This document shows positions 53,234 to 61,722 of a stretch of DNA of 64,000 bases, in pieces. The notes beneath the pieces were generated by a model. That model was not told where the DNA came from. It searched no databases and saw nothing but the letters and a program-made list of their open reading frames with translations. The stretch is from Pseudomonas sp. C1C7 (lineage in GTDB: Bacteria > Pseudomonadota > Gammaproteobacteria > Pseudomonadales > Pseudomonadaceae). The stretch spans positions 45,097-109,096 of the forward strand of contig NZ_JABFMP010000025.1 in assembly GCF_013359595.1 (NCBI RefSeq). The letters run 5' to 3'. The first letter of the stretch is position 1, and each line of letters opens with the position of its first letter. Made by a program: the position numbers and the translations under genes.

Positions 53234-54126
53234 TGTGACTTCCTCAAATGTGCGGTCATATTGACTCGATGGCTAATAGCGAAGTTACCGGAAACGACAG
53301 CTCCTGCTGCCACATTGGAGATTACGACGGAGCCCATTTTTATTTGAGCGCCATCTCCAATATCCAATCCCTGAGCCACCGAACAAGATGTGCCCATCCA
53401 AACTCCTGCGCCGACCCTAGTTCGGCCAGCGACAACGGTATTGCCGGAAATTACAGTATTTTTGCCAATATTAGCGCCGTGACCAATATTAGTCATAATC
53501 CCAATTTGGCAGTTCTCTTCGATCGTCGTGGGCTTTTGAAACAACGCTTTGGCAATAACCGCGCCAGCCAATATCTGGCAGCCGGCCCCCACCTTTACAC
53601 CACCTTGATGCTTAACAGTCATCAAAGTTCCATCAACGTTACGCAGCGTAATAAGACCTTCTGCCCCTATGACGGCATTGGAGCCGATGTAAACGTTGTC
53701 ACCAATTACAACGTTATGCTCGATAACAGCATTGGCCGAGACTTCTACATTGTTACCCAATGATGCACGAGGAGAAATGACCGCACTTGGGTGGATAATA
53801 CAGTTCTCGCCCATGACTGGCCGGTCCGCATTGTCAAAATTAGAGTCAGACGAAAGTCTTTGATAAAGACCAAAGAAAGCCATGCGCGGGTCGTCGCTGT
53901 AAATAAGAGTTTTTTCTGTTTTAAAACTTTCACCTCTGAGGGAACTCGGACATAAGATGCAGCTAACATTATCCGTCATTAGAGCAATTTCTAGATAATG
54001 CAGATTTTGACAGTAGACAAGGGCTCCAGGGGACATTGCGTCAGTTTCATCAAGATGGGAAAAGCCACCACGATTGAAAATGTTTTCACTCGAAAAATAA
54101 TCATGCGCTCGGTATGTGAATATCAT
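53230..54126 (-). CDS. LpxD-like N-acyltransferase (left-handed beta-helix)
   Basis: 298 residues from the ATG at 54126; a TTG at 54132 overlaps the glycosyltransferase stop. An N-terminal alpha/beta domain (to about residue 105) like the uridine-binding part of LpxD is followed by many hexapeptide repeats (IHPSAVISPRASLGNNVEVS, AVIEHNVVIGDNVYIGSNAV). MTNIGHGANIGKNTVI places a histidine where LpxD has its catalytic one. LpxD enzymes acylate an amino sugar from acyl-ACP. Unlike lipid A LpxD, it sits with wecE and an ACP, so I infer that it acylates the 4-amino-dideoxyhexose. The true lpxD of the genome would be beside lpxA/fabZ elsewhere. Confidence 0.8.
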   Translation of the reverse strand: MIFTYRAHDYFSSENIFNRGGFSHLDETDAMSPGALVYCQNLHYLEIALMTDNVSCILCPSSLRGESFKTEKTLIYSDDPRMAFFGLYQRLSSDSNFDNADRPVMGENCIIHPSAVISPRASLGNNVEVSANAVIEHNVVIGDNVYIGSNAVIGAEGLITLRNVDGTLMTVKHQGGVKVGAGCQILAGAVIAKALFQKPTTIEENCQIGIMTNIGHGANIGKNTVISGNTVVAGRTRVGAGVWMGTSCSVAQGLDIGDGAQIKMGSVVISNVAAGAVVSGNFAISHRVNMTAHLRKSQ

Positions 54127-54128
54127 AG

Positions 54129-55091
54129 TCAATCCAGGTGTTCTTCGATAATTGGGAATTGGCTGAGACTCGAGGCATTTTCCACGAGCCTACCGAGGTA
54201 TTCACCTTGAATACCCAATGCCAACAATATATTTCCCGCCAGAAATGATATCAATATCGCCAACGATGCCCATCCCGGAACAGCATGATCTGTCAGCAGG
54301 GTCCGCAACATAATGAACACAGCAAACAATATACTGGAAATACTTACAAAAAAACCCCAAATCGATACGTAGCGCAGAGGCAGCAAAGAGTAGTTCACAA
54401 TTAAAAAAGAAATTGTTTTTAATAACTTCTTAAATGTGTAAGTACTGACATCACCGTCTGCGCGATCAGAATGTCGAATTGTGACATTGGTCATCATTGT
54501 GACCGGAACAGAGTTGAAAATCATCGCTGCGATATGGGGATGGGAACCTTGATACTTCACAAGTTGCCTGACCACCGCCAAGCTCATTGCTCGATAACTG
54601 GAAAGCGCAAACGTTGTGGGTTTCCCCATTATTTTGCTGATTAATTTCTGATTTATTCGAGACGCCAAGTTGCGCCACGCGCTGTGTTTTTTTTCAGCAG
54701 ATAGGATTTTCCCGATAACGACATGCTTTCCTGCATTCAACTGCTCAATAAATAAATGCAAATCCTCAGGAAAACATTGCAAGTCGTCATCGATAGTCAC
54801 CACATATCGCTTAGTAGCATAGCCCAGTCCACAAAGCGTAGCATGTTGCTGCCCCTTGTTTTTCGCGAATCGAATAACTTTAACCCGCGCATCTTGTTCG
54901 CGTAGAGCCAATGCCGCGGACCAGGTTTCATCTGGGCTAGCATCATCTACAAGGATCATTTCCCAATCACTGCTAATTTTTTGCAGTGCCTCGCTTGCTC
55001 TTTCATAAAAAGTAGCCAGTGTACTCCCGCTTCGATAAACGGGGACAACGAGGCTGATGGAAACAGCTTTATTCACCACGCTGGACCTCAT
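54129..55091 (-). CDS. Family-2 glycosyltransferase, ArnC/GtrB-like (polyprenyl-phosphate type)
   Basis: 320 residues from the ATG at 55091 (MRSSVVNKAVSISLVVPVYR); an earlier ATG at 55244 would overlap the methyltransferase and add atypical residues. The GT-A domain has VVPVYRSGSTL, ILVDDASPDETW, KVIRFAKNKGQQHA and TIDDDLQCFPEDL (DDD metal site). Two C-terminal membrane helices (YVSIWGFFVSISSILFAVFIM and LAILISFLAGNILLALGIQG) and GEYLGRLV are as in ArnC/GtrB. It should load a sugar from a nucleotide donor onto undecaprenyl phosphate on the cytoplasmic face. Confidence 0.88.
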   Translation of the reverse strand: MRSSVVNKAVSISLVVPVYRSGSTLATFYERASEALQKISSDWEMILVDDASPDETWSAALALREQDARVKVIRFAKNKGQQHATLCGLGYATKRYVVTIDDDLQCFPEDLHLFIEQLNAGKHVVIGKILSAEKKHSAWRNLASRINQKLISKIMGKPTTFALSSYRAMSLAVVRQLVKYQGSHPHIAAMIFNSVPVTMMTNVTIRHSDRADGDVSTYTFKKLLKTISFLIVNYSLLPLRYVSIWGFFVSISSILFAVFIMLRTLLTDHAVPGWASLAILISFLAGNILLALGIQGEYLGRLVENASSLSQFPIIEEHLD

Positions 55092-55200
55092 CTCGATTAT
55101 CCGATTATTCGTTAAACAGACTGAGCTCTCATCCCGAGAACAAGTCAGCTTGATTGGATATTGCTCCCCAGTCGGGAAGGCCCGCGACGTCGTTTGAAAA

Positions 55201-55962
55201 CTAGGAGCCCGCTTTTTTTGCCAGCACAAGCAGAGATCCGCCAAACGGTAGAGATAAACCTAGCTGTATTAATTTGAGCTCCACTTTCATAGCAAACTCA
55301 AGTATTCGATTGGTTGTATCGGAAATATCGAACTCGCTATTTTTTTCGGCGGATTTCTGACCACGTCGCTGGCGTGATAACCACATAAGAGGGACCAGCA
55401 AACTCACGAAAGAGGTAACGTATTGGACCTCCAGCCCTGCTTTTCTAACCTTTCCAATGAGCTCTGCACGGGTGTAACGGCGCACATGACATGCACGCTC
55501 ATCCGCTTCCGACCACAGCCAGCGGTGCTGCGGAACGGTCAGCAACAGGCACCCGTTTTTATGAAGGGCTCGTGAGATATTGGAAATTACAGCCTCATCC
55601 TCATTGATATGCTCGATCACATCAAACGCGCCTATCAAGTCGTAGCGCTCAACATCATTCAGCAAGCGAGCATCCATCTGCTCGAAAGTCGCCGTGGGAA
55701 TACGTCCACGTGCATGGGCCAGACCTTCTTCGAAATACTCCGTACCGAACAGCTCAGCCTCCGGAAAATTACGAGAGATTCCCTCCAGCACAAACCCGGT
55801 CCCACAGCCAATTTCCAGAAAATTTCGGAACTTGACTGAGCGGGACTTCAGGACCCACACAATCAAGCGATTTCTTGCTCGAAACCACCAATGACTGGCC
55901 TCTGATGAAGCTAAGGATTCGAAAGCCGCTTTGGGAAAAGGTGTGTGTCCAGAACTCATCAT
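55201..55962 (-). CDS. Class I SAM-dependent methyltransferase
   Basis: 253 residues from the ATG at 55962 (a GTG at 55968 is also possible). N-terminal SHWWFRARNRLIVWVL precedes motif I LEIGCGTGFVLEGISR, then GAFDVIEHINEDEAV (motif of the UbiE/Coq5 type) and LLTVPQHRWLWSEAD. The C-terminus has hydrophobic patches (VSLLVPLMWLSRQ and LPFGGSLLVLAKK) suggesting membrane contact. Proteins of this pattern next to GtrB-like transferases are common in glycan clusters and may methylate the sugar or acyl moiety. Confidence 0.82.
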   Translation of the reverse strand: MMSSGHTPFPKAAFESLASSEASHWWFRARNRLIVWVLKSRSVKFRNFLEIGCGTGFVLEGISRNFPEAELFGTEYFEEGLAHARGRIPTATFEQMDARLLNDVERYDLIGAFDVIEHINEDEAVISNISRALHKNGCLLLTVPQHRWLWSEADERACHVRRYTRAELIGKVRKAGLEVQYVTSFVSLLVPLMWLSRQRRGQKSAEKNSEFDISDTTNRILEFAMKVELKLIQLGLSLPFGGSLLVLAKKAGS

Positions 55963-55974
55963 ATTCACTCGCCG

Positions 55975-56937
55975 TCATCTTGATTCATTCCGAGGATTTT
56001 CCCGGAAGCTACTTGACATGTAAACCACCGCACCCAATGCTGCCGGAACAAGGGCCATGAGAGCATAGTTAACTAGGGACACCCCTACCGCTACATGTGC
56101 TGGCACCCCTATCATCGCGTAAAAATAAACAAAAAAACCCTCTCGAACTCCAAAGCCCGCAATGGTAATCGGGATCAGAGTCAGTATAGAAATGACGGGG
56201 TAGAGAGCAAGATGCTGCATAAACGGAATATCATAACCGTACGCTCGGAAAACCAGGTAAACCACCAAAATAAGTGACACCTGATAACCACTAATCAGAA
56301 GAACAGAAGGAAGCAATGCACTTTTATAAGGGAAATGAATCGTACCAGCGTGCAGTTTTTCGACGTAACCCAATGCTTTCCCAACAATGCGACTCCGATA
56401 CTGGACACCATTGTAAAGCCGGTGAATTGCTCTACTAAGTAAGATGAACTGCACCGCGACAGCGCATGCACTAATCATCAAAACGATTGCTACGAGCGTC
56501 AGATAATCATCTGAGGAAGGAAGAAAAGGTAGTGCGATTAGTGTAAATGAACAGAGCACCAGAAGGCCCATCATTCTCTCAACTATGACAGTGCTGCCTG
56601 CAATGCCACGCTTGTGAGGATTGCGTTTCTCGATGTGAAAAATTCGAAAAGCATCAGCGCCTTGTGATGATGGTAGAACCAAGCCTTGAAACTGAGATAT
56701 CAGGCTAATCCGCCAAAGCGTACTCAGTCGTTCGTCTATGCCACTTTGACGAAGAAAAACCTGCCATCGATTTGCGGACAAAAAAGCAGTAACTGTGACA
56801 GGCAACAAAGCTGCTATCGCGATAAAACGCCAATCAGAAAAATCCGCAATCAAGTCAGCGAGTTTGATATCAAACTTCAGCGCCAAAAACAAACCTATGG
56901 CGATTGCGACAAACAACTTTGCTAAAATAGCAGGCAT
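55975..56937 (-). CDS. Flippase-like integral membrane protein (LPG-synthase TM / AglD family)
   Basis: 320 residues with about eight membrane helices (AKLFVAIAIGLFLALKF, FIAIAALLPVTVTAFL, MGLLVLCSFTLIALPFL, LTLVAIVLMISACAVAV, LLPSVLLISGYQVSLILVVY, LYPVISILTLIPITIAGFGV, and a final pair). GFGVREG and SSQGADAFRIFHIEKR fit the family. Members flip or attach lipid-linked sugars. It lies 12 bases before the methyltransferase start. Confidence 0.82.
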   Translation of the reverse strand: MPAILAKLFVAIAIGLFLALKFDIKLADLIADFSDWRFIAIAALLPVTVTAFLSANRWQVFLRQSGIDERLSTLWRISLISQFQGLVLPSSQGADAFRIFHIEKRNPHKRGIAGSTVIVERMMGLLVLCSFTLIALPFLPSSDDYLTLVAIVLMISACAVAVQFILLSRAIHRLYNGVQYRSRIVGKALGYVEKLHAGTIHFPYKSALLPSVLLISGYQVSLILVVYLVFRAYGYDIPFMQHLALYPVISILTLIPITIAGFGVREGFFVYFYAMIGVPAHVAVGVSLVNYALMALVPAALGAVVYMSSSFRENPRNESR

Positions 56938-57065
56938 TTCGGATGCTCGAAGTTAAAGATCAACATAACTCGAAATAAGGCATGAGCACACCAAAACGCA
57001 CACAGACTCACTCCTACAAATCACTCGCCACATAAGCCAGCCTAAACTGGCCTATATAGACTCTG

Positions 57066-57299
57066 TCAGGCAAGCCTTCCAGTTAGATACTCAACAAAGT
57101 CATTGATTGTCTTCAAGCGATCGAGGTCACCGTCAGGGATTTCAATTTCGCATGCATCTTGAATGTTCATTACAACTGTAAATACACCTAATGAATCCAC
57201 GCCTTGATCAGTAAGGCTAACATCGTCTCGCAGGCTTCCAGCATTTGGCACTGCTGCATCGACAATTGCTTTAACAACGATATCTCTAATATCGGCCAC
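57066..57299 (-). CDS. Acyl carrier protein
   Basis: 77 residues. The phosphopantetheine serine is in GVDSLGVFTVV (DSL motif), with the acidic helix MNIQDACEIEIPD and C-terminal TINDFVEYL as usual for ACP. It is not the housekeeping AcpP (which is near 78 residues, with different flanks and genes). First gene of the minus-strand glycan operon; it should carry the acyl group used by the LpxD-like enzyme. Confidence 0.9.
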   Translation of the reverse strand: MADIRDIVVKAIVDAAVPNAGSLRDDVSLTDQGVDSLGVFTVVMNIQDACEIEIPDGDLDRLKTINDFVEYLTGRLA

Positions 57300-57832
57300 G
57301 CAAACTTACTCCTAATTGATATTTTGCTTTTTGCGAAACGATATAAAATTCAACTAGCGATCATAGCTGAACGCCGCCTTCCGCGTGGGATCTTGCCACA
57401 TTTTCCGCTCAAGGGACACCCGGAACAAACTGGCAACGTCACTCACACCATCCTCCCAGGTTGCCAAACCTAAATGTGACGAGACATTGCATCCATTTCG
57501 ATGCATTCGGAAATTTCAGACATGGTGCGATCGGAGCTTCACTCAAGCTGCCCCTGCCTTCATGGCTACGGGCTTCTAGTAATTTATCGCACCTCAGCGT
57601 TTCTCGATGAAGATCGGGAATGATCACAACATGGGAGCTAAATGCTGCACCTAAGCACCGGCCTTATACATTTTTTGGGAAGGAGAACTCGATGACTTGG
57701 ACAGCCCATTAGTCAGAACGCAATCCCATGGATCCGGCTCAGAATGGAACCACTGCGAACTCAAATTGCTCAATACTGTATGCAACAACGACTGGCGCCC
57801 CCGCCACTCGGCCTGTCCTGAAGGAGAGCCCC
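57300..57832. other. 533-bp stretch without a supportable gene
   Basis: AT-rich near the ACP gene (probable promoter of the minus-strand operon; TTGATATTTTGCTTTTTGCG at 57316-57336), then mixed. The region 57420-57610 has a minus-strand frame of about 60 codons without a start signal of quality or any known family, possibly the fossil of a mobile or phage gene. Nothing else is seen. Confidence 0.4.
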
Positions 57833-58000
57833 ATGCCCTGGTATGCCTGGTTGATACTGATCGTTGCAATTGGCTCAATCGTTGGCGGATTGATGATGCT
57901 GCGTGACACCGCCAACAAGGTCGAGTTGACGGAGGAACAGCGCCGACGCGTTGCCGAGCGCAATGCCGAGGCGGATGCCAAGGATGCGCAGGACCGTTGA
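57833..58000 (+). CDS. Small DUF2897-type membrane protein
   Basis: 55 residues from the ATG at 57833, with AAGGAG upstream. MPWYAWLILIVAIGSIVGGL forms a single membrane helix, followed by a charged helix (NKVELTEEQRRRVAERNAEA). This is a small conserved Pseudomonas protein with unknown function. It marks the return to GC-rich core sequence after the island. Confidence 0.75.
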   Translation: MPWYAWLILIVAIGSIVGGLMMLRDTANKVELTEEQRRRVAERNAEADAKDAQDR

Positions 58001-58024
58001 CGATCCCGAGACAAACGCAGCCCC

Positions 58025-58157
58025 TGTAGCAGCTGGCGAAGCCTGCGTCCGGCTGCGAAGCAGTCGTAAATTCGGTGAACGCGACCTATCTGACACACCG
58101 CATTCGCTGACTTTACGACTGCTTCGCAGCCGGACGCAGGCTTCGCCAGCTGCTACA
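58025..58157. repeat. 133-bp palindromic element, family C, copy 2 (right edge of glycan island)
   Basis: Same 42-bp arms, length and orientation as the copy at 48000-48132. The loops differ apart from TATCTGACA.ACCGC, so the arms are conserved and the loop has drifted. Confidence 0.9.
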
Positions 58158-58166
58158 GGTCATCCG

Positions 58167-59015
58167 TTATTCCCAATCGGCCTTGGCGATATGCAAACCA
58201 TGCAACCCGTTATACGCCGCACGCTCCGGTTGGCTCCAGCCCTCCAGCAACGAATCCTCCAGACGATAAATCTCCACCCCCAACGGGCGACACACGCTCA
58301 GCGGATCCTGCGCATCCGGCCCCCACATGGCCAACGACAGATCACCGCCCGGGCAGGTCGATAACGCGCACAGCAGATCGATCTCGGCGAAGAACTCCAG
58401 GTAGTCGCCCTTCTGCGCCGGACAGGCCTTCATGAAGTACATGTCGTCATGGTTCAGGCCCGTGCACTGGAAGATGTTCAGCACGTCATGCACATCGAAC
58501 TCGGTCAGGCCGAAAGGCAATACAGCGCGGGTCAGGTTGGAATGGCAGTGGTGATGGAAATCCTCGCCGGTGAGCATTTTGTTCACATAGGGATCGCAGC
58601 GAGTGCCGAGCAGATCATGCAAACGTCCGCCATGCTCATCGATGCCGTAATCGGCGAGGCTGTCATCGGTGATGGTCACCAAGGGGCGTAGAAATGGCAG
58701 GTTCGACCAGAGCCGGTCATGGGTGCTGACGTGCGCGCCTTGCAGTTGACGAGTGCGCGAAGCCCACAGACGTTCACGCGGATCATGGGCGTTCCACACG
58801 TTGAAATCGCCCACCTGCGGGCCGACCGGAGTGGTGACCCTGAAGACATGACCGGCGGGCACCTTCCACGCTCGACCGCTGCGGATCGGCACTTCGAACG
58901 ACTCGATCAGCGTGCGCCCGTCCTTCGCGTCGCGCACCCGTTCATAGAAGGCCTTGTCCACCTGCAAGGCCGAGCCTTTGCTGACTTGATAGGCCGCTGG
59001 ATAATCTTTGTACAT
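58167..59015 (-). CDS. DUF1989 family protein (urea carboxylase-associated type)
   Basis: 282 residues. Probable metal-binding residues are visible in FHHHCHSNLTRAVLP and in LCALSTCPGGDLSLAMWG. GPQVGDFNVWNAHDPRERLW and KACPAQKGDYLEFFAEIDLL are family blocks. DUF1989 proteins accompany urea/amino-compound degradation, but no urea genes are in the window. It starts 15 bases after the GntR gene and shares its transcript. Confidence 0.83.
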   Translation of the reverse strand: MYKDYPAAYQVSKGSALQVDKAFYERVRDAKDGRTLIESFEVPIRSGRAWKVPAGHVFRVTTPVGPQVGDFNVWNAHDPRERLWASRTRQLQGAHVSTHDRLWSNLPFLRPLVTITDDSLADYGIDEHGGRLHDLLGTRCDPYVNKMLTGEDFHHHCHSNLTRAVLPFGLTEFDVHDVLNIFQCTGLNHDDMYFMKACPAQKGDYLEFFAEIDLLCALSTCPGGDLSLAMWGPDAQDPLSVCRPLGVEIYRLEDSLLEGWSQPERAAYNGLHGLHIAKADWE

Positions 59016-59030
59016 GGCGCGATTCCTCGT

Positions 59031-59690
59031 TCAGTGACGCGAAGTGGAGGCAAGCATTTGCAACAACAGATGTTCGGAGTCGTCGAGATAAAGGCTCAGC
59101 GCTCCTTCGGCTCCGTGTTTGTCGCCCTCGACCAGCAGTTCATGTATCTGCCGATCACGCGCCAGCCAGGGCGACTGAAAACGCGATTCGTCAGGCGCCA
59201 TGCAAAACACCAGACGCAATTGCGCGACGACATTGGTGAAGAACTCATCGAACAACGGGCTGTGCATCAGCCCGACGATGTGTTGATGAAAGGCCAGGCT
59301 GTGGGTGCCGACGGCGCGCCAATCCTCGCGCTCCCGGGCCAGCTCCGTGGCTTCGAGGGCTTCCTGCATACGGTCGGATTGATAGTCGCGCAGCGGGCGA
59401 CTGGTATGGATGGCCTGCAGTTCCAGCGTGCGTCGGACCTTGAACAGGTCCCGCACATCATCAGGACCCAGGCGGCGCACCATCACGCCCTTGTTGCGCA
59501 CATAGCGGGCCAGGCCCTCCTGGCCCAGCCGATGCAAGGCTTCACGAATGGTATTGCGCGAGGCGTTATAGGCGGACACCAGATCGTTTTCGACCAGGGC
59601 CATGCCCGGCAGCAAGCGCCCGCCGATAATGTCGGCACGCAACTCCAAAGTAATGTGATCGGCCAGTGACAGTCCGCTGCTCATGCTCAT
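59031..59690 (-). CDS. GntR-family (FCD) regulator
   Basis: 219 residues. Winged helix ASRNTIREALHRLGQEGLARYV and C-terminal FCD domain with HSLAFHQHIVG. First gene of a two-gene unit with the DUF1989 protein. The operator-like ATTGTTCAACAAT lies ten bases before the start codon, so it likely represses itself and the downstream gene; ligand unknown. Confidence 0.88.
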   Translation of the reverse strand: MSMSSGLSLADHITLELRADIIGGRLLPGMALVENDLVSAYNASRNTIREALHRLGQEGLARYVRNKGVMVRRLGPDDVRDLFKVRRTLELQAIHTSRPLRDYQSDRMQEALEATELAREREDWRAVGTHSLAFHQHIVGLMHSPLFDEFFTNVVAQLRLVFCMAPDESRFQSPWLARDRQIHELLVEGDKHGAEGALSLYLDDSEHLLLQMLASTSRH

Positions 59691-59700
59691 CGCCTCAAGG

Positions 59701-59713
59701 ATTGTTCAACAAT
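59701..59713. promoter_or_regulatory. Predicted GntR operator
   Basis: ATTGTTCAACAAT, arms ATTGTT/AACAAT around one base, ten bases upstream of the GntR start on the minus strand. It differs from the prp operator in its centre. Confidence 0.6.
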
Positions 59714-59860
59714 CATCTGCCAATGAGTAATCACTATTCGTGCCACTAATACGGGCGTTTAATACAAGTTCGACGCATCTGTGTGCTTTTCAGAAGTAGA
59801 AGTACAGTCACCATCCAATTTTCATTGGTTAATATGGCGCATTGATGCTGGAGAAATCAG

Positions 59861-60418
59861 ATGCGTTACTCGCAGGACCACAAAGCCCAGACCCACCAAC
59901 GCATCATCAAGGAAGCATCGGAGCGCTTTCGCCGTGACGGCATCGGCGCGACCGGCCTGCAACCTCTGATGAAGGCGCTGGGCTTGACTCACGGTGGCTT
60001 TTACTCGCACTTCAAGTCCAAGGACGAATTGGTGGAAAAGGCGCTACATGAAGCAGGCGAACAAGTGGATGGACTTTGCGCACAACTGTTTGCCGAGGAA
60101 CATCCGCTCGAAGCGTTCATTGACACCTATCTTTCCGAGTGGCACCAGACTTCGCCACACGAAGGCTGCCCGCTGGTGACCATTTCCTCCGAACTGGGCC
60201 TGCGCGGCCAACCGAGCCCAACCAGCGATGTGATATTGAAGGCGCGACTCGATCAGATCGAGAACACCCTGGAAGGCGAAAACGCCGACGAACGCAGCAT
60301 CGTCATCATGGCTGCGCTCGCCGGCGCTTTGCTTTTGTCACGCTGTGTCGCCGACGCCGATTGTGCCCAGCGCATCCTCGACGTCACCCGCGAGCAACTC
60401 AAAAAGAACCTGGATTAA
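59861..60418 (+). CDS. TetR/AcrR-family regulator
   Basis: 185 residues. The N-terminal helix-turn-helix is GIGATGLQPLMKALGLTHGGFYSHFKSKDEL. The C-terminal ligand domain begins near EQVDGLCAQLF and has two cysteines in a CVADADCAQ segment. It points at the fabF-like/SDR pair and its stop overlaps the stop of the fabF-like gene (60415-60418), making it the probable regulator of those genes. Confidence 0.87.
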   Translation: MRYSQDHKAQTHQRIIKEASERFRRDGIGATGLQPLMKALGLTHGGFYSHFKSKDELVEKALHEAGEQVDGLCAQLFAEEHPLEAFIDTYLSEWHQTSPHEGCPLVTISSELGLRGQPSPTSDVILKARLDQIENTLEGENADERSIVIMAALAGALLLSRCVADADCAQRILDVTREQLKKNLD

Positions 60419-61689
60419 CGTTCCCAGCGCTTGAACAGCACGCTGGCGTTGACCCCACCAAACCCGAAGCCATTGGATAACGCGTATTCAATGGGCATCG
60501 GCCTGGCCTGACCGTGAACGATATCCACGCCTTCGGCGGCTGGGTCCGGGTTGTCGAAGTTGAGCGTCGCGGGCACGACCTGATCACGGATCGCCAACAG
60601 GGTGAAAATCGCTTCGATCCCCCCTGCCGCACCGAGCAAGTGGCCGGTGGCGGATTTGGTGGAAGTCACCGCGATCTTGTTATCTGCGCCGAACAGCGAT
60701 TTGATCGCCGCCAGTTCCCCCAAGTCCCCAACCGGGGTTGATGTGGCGTGGGCATTGAGATGCTGGACCTGTTGCGGTGTAACACCCGCCTGAGCCAAAG
60801 CCAGCGACATTGCGCGGCGCGCACCACTGCCGTCCTCGGGGCCGGCGGTCAGGTGATAGGCATCGGCGCTGGTGCCGTAACCAACGATCTCTGCAATGGG
60901 TTTGGCACCGCGAGCCAGGGCATGTTCCAGGGATTCGATCACCAACAGACCGGCGCCCTCGCCCATCACAAAGCCATCGCGACCACTGTCGAAGGGGCGT
61001 GAAGCGCGTTCCGGAGTGTCGTTGTATGCGCTGGACAAAGCGCGAGCCGCGGCGAACCCGGCAAGGCTGACCCGATCGATTGCCGCCTCCGCGCCACCGC
61101 ATATCGCGATGTCCGCTTCGCCGGCACGAATCAGCCGAGCAGCATCACCAATCGCCTGGACCCCGGCGGCGCAGGCTGTCACCGGTGCACCCAACGGGCC
61201 TTTGAAACCGTGCTGAATCGACACATGCCCGGCCGCCAGATTGACCAGGAAAGACGGGATGGTGAACGGTGATAAACGTCGTGGACCACGGGTGTCGGTG
61301 GTCCGCACCGCATCGGCGATCGCCCCGAAACCACCGACGCCGGAACCGATGATGGTCGCGGTGCGCTCCTGGGTGTCAGTGGTCTGCGCTTGCCAGCCAG
61401 CCTGCTCCAGCGCCTGACGGGCCGCCTCCATGGCGAACAGAATGAAGCGATCCATCTTCTTCTGTTCCTTGGGCGCTGTTGCAAGGTCCGGGTCAAAACC
61501 TGCTTCGGAATCATCAGCGATAGTCGGCACTGCGCCACCGACCTTGGTCGGCAGATCGGCCACGACATCATCCGGCAGGTTCCTGATCCCGGAGCGCCCG
61601 GCCAGCAGGCGTGCCCAGACTGCGTCAACACCACTGCCCAGTGGAGACACCAGGCCCATGCCCGTTACAACTACACGACGATCACTCAT
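60415..61689 (-). CDS. Beta-ketoacyl-ACP synthase II-like (FabF paralogue)
   Basis: 424 residues. The catalytic triad is placed in VTACAAGVQAIG (Cys), NAHATSTPVGD (His) and TKSATGHLLGAAGG (Lys and His), and NGFGFGGVNAS closes the fold. It elongates acyl-ACP. It is not with the fab cluster but with an SDR and a TetR gene, so it is a secondary enzyme, perhaps for altered fatty acids under stress. The SDR gene is 33 bases upstream. Confidence 0.93.
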   Translation of the reverse strand: MSDRRVVVTGMGLVSPLGSGVDAVWARLLAGRSGIRNLPDDVVADLPTKVGGAVPTIADDSEAGFDPDLATAPKEQKKMDRFILFAMEAARQALEQAGWQAQTTDTQERTATIIGSGVGGFGAIADAVRTTDTRGPRRLSPFTIPSFLVNLAAGHVSIQHGFKGPLGAPVTACAAGVQAIGDAARLIRAGEADIAICGGAEAAIDRVSLAGFAAARALSSAYNDTPERASRPFDSGRDGFVMGEGAGLLVIESLEHALARGAKPIAEIVGYGTSADAYHLTAGPEDGSGARRAMSLALAQAGVTPQQVQHLNAHATSTPVGDLGELAAIKSLFGADNKIAVTSTKSATGHLLGAAGGIEAIFTLLAIRDQVVPATLNFDNPDPAAEGVDIVHGQARPMPIEYALSNGFGFGGVNASVLFKRWER

Positions 61690-61722
61690 CCCGCATCACC
61701 TCTTCTCGGCTTTTGTCGCGCT

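Noticed and set aside
53230..54126. Assignment as the housekeeping lipid A gene lpxD
   Set aside because: Not next to fabZ, lpxA or bamA, divergent N-terminus and 298 residues rather than about 350; context is aminosugar synthesis.
57420..57630. Minus-strand frame of about 60 codons in the gap after the ACP gene
   Set aside because: No ribosome-binding site, no recognisable family, and not conserved by any sign I can see; noted only as a possible fossil.
2174..58157. Closely spaced palindromes considered as CRISPR or attachment sites
   Set aside because: They are isolated inverted repeats between genes, with no regular spacer array, no cas genes and no integrase.
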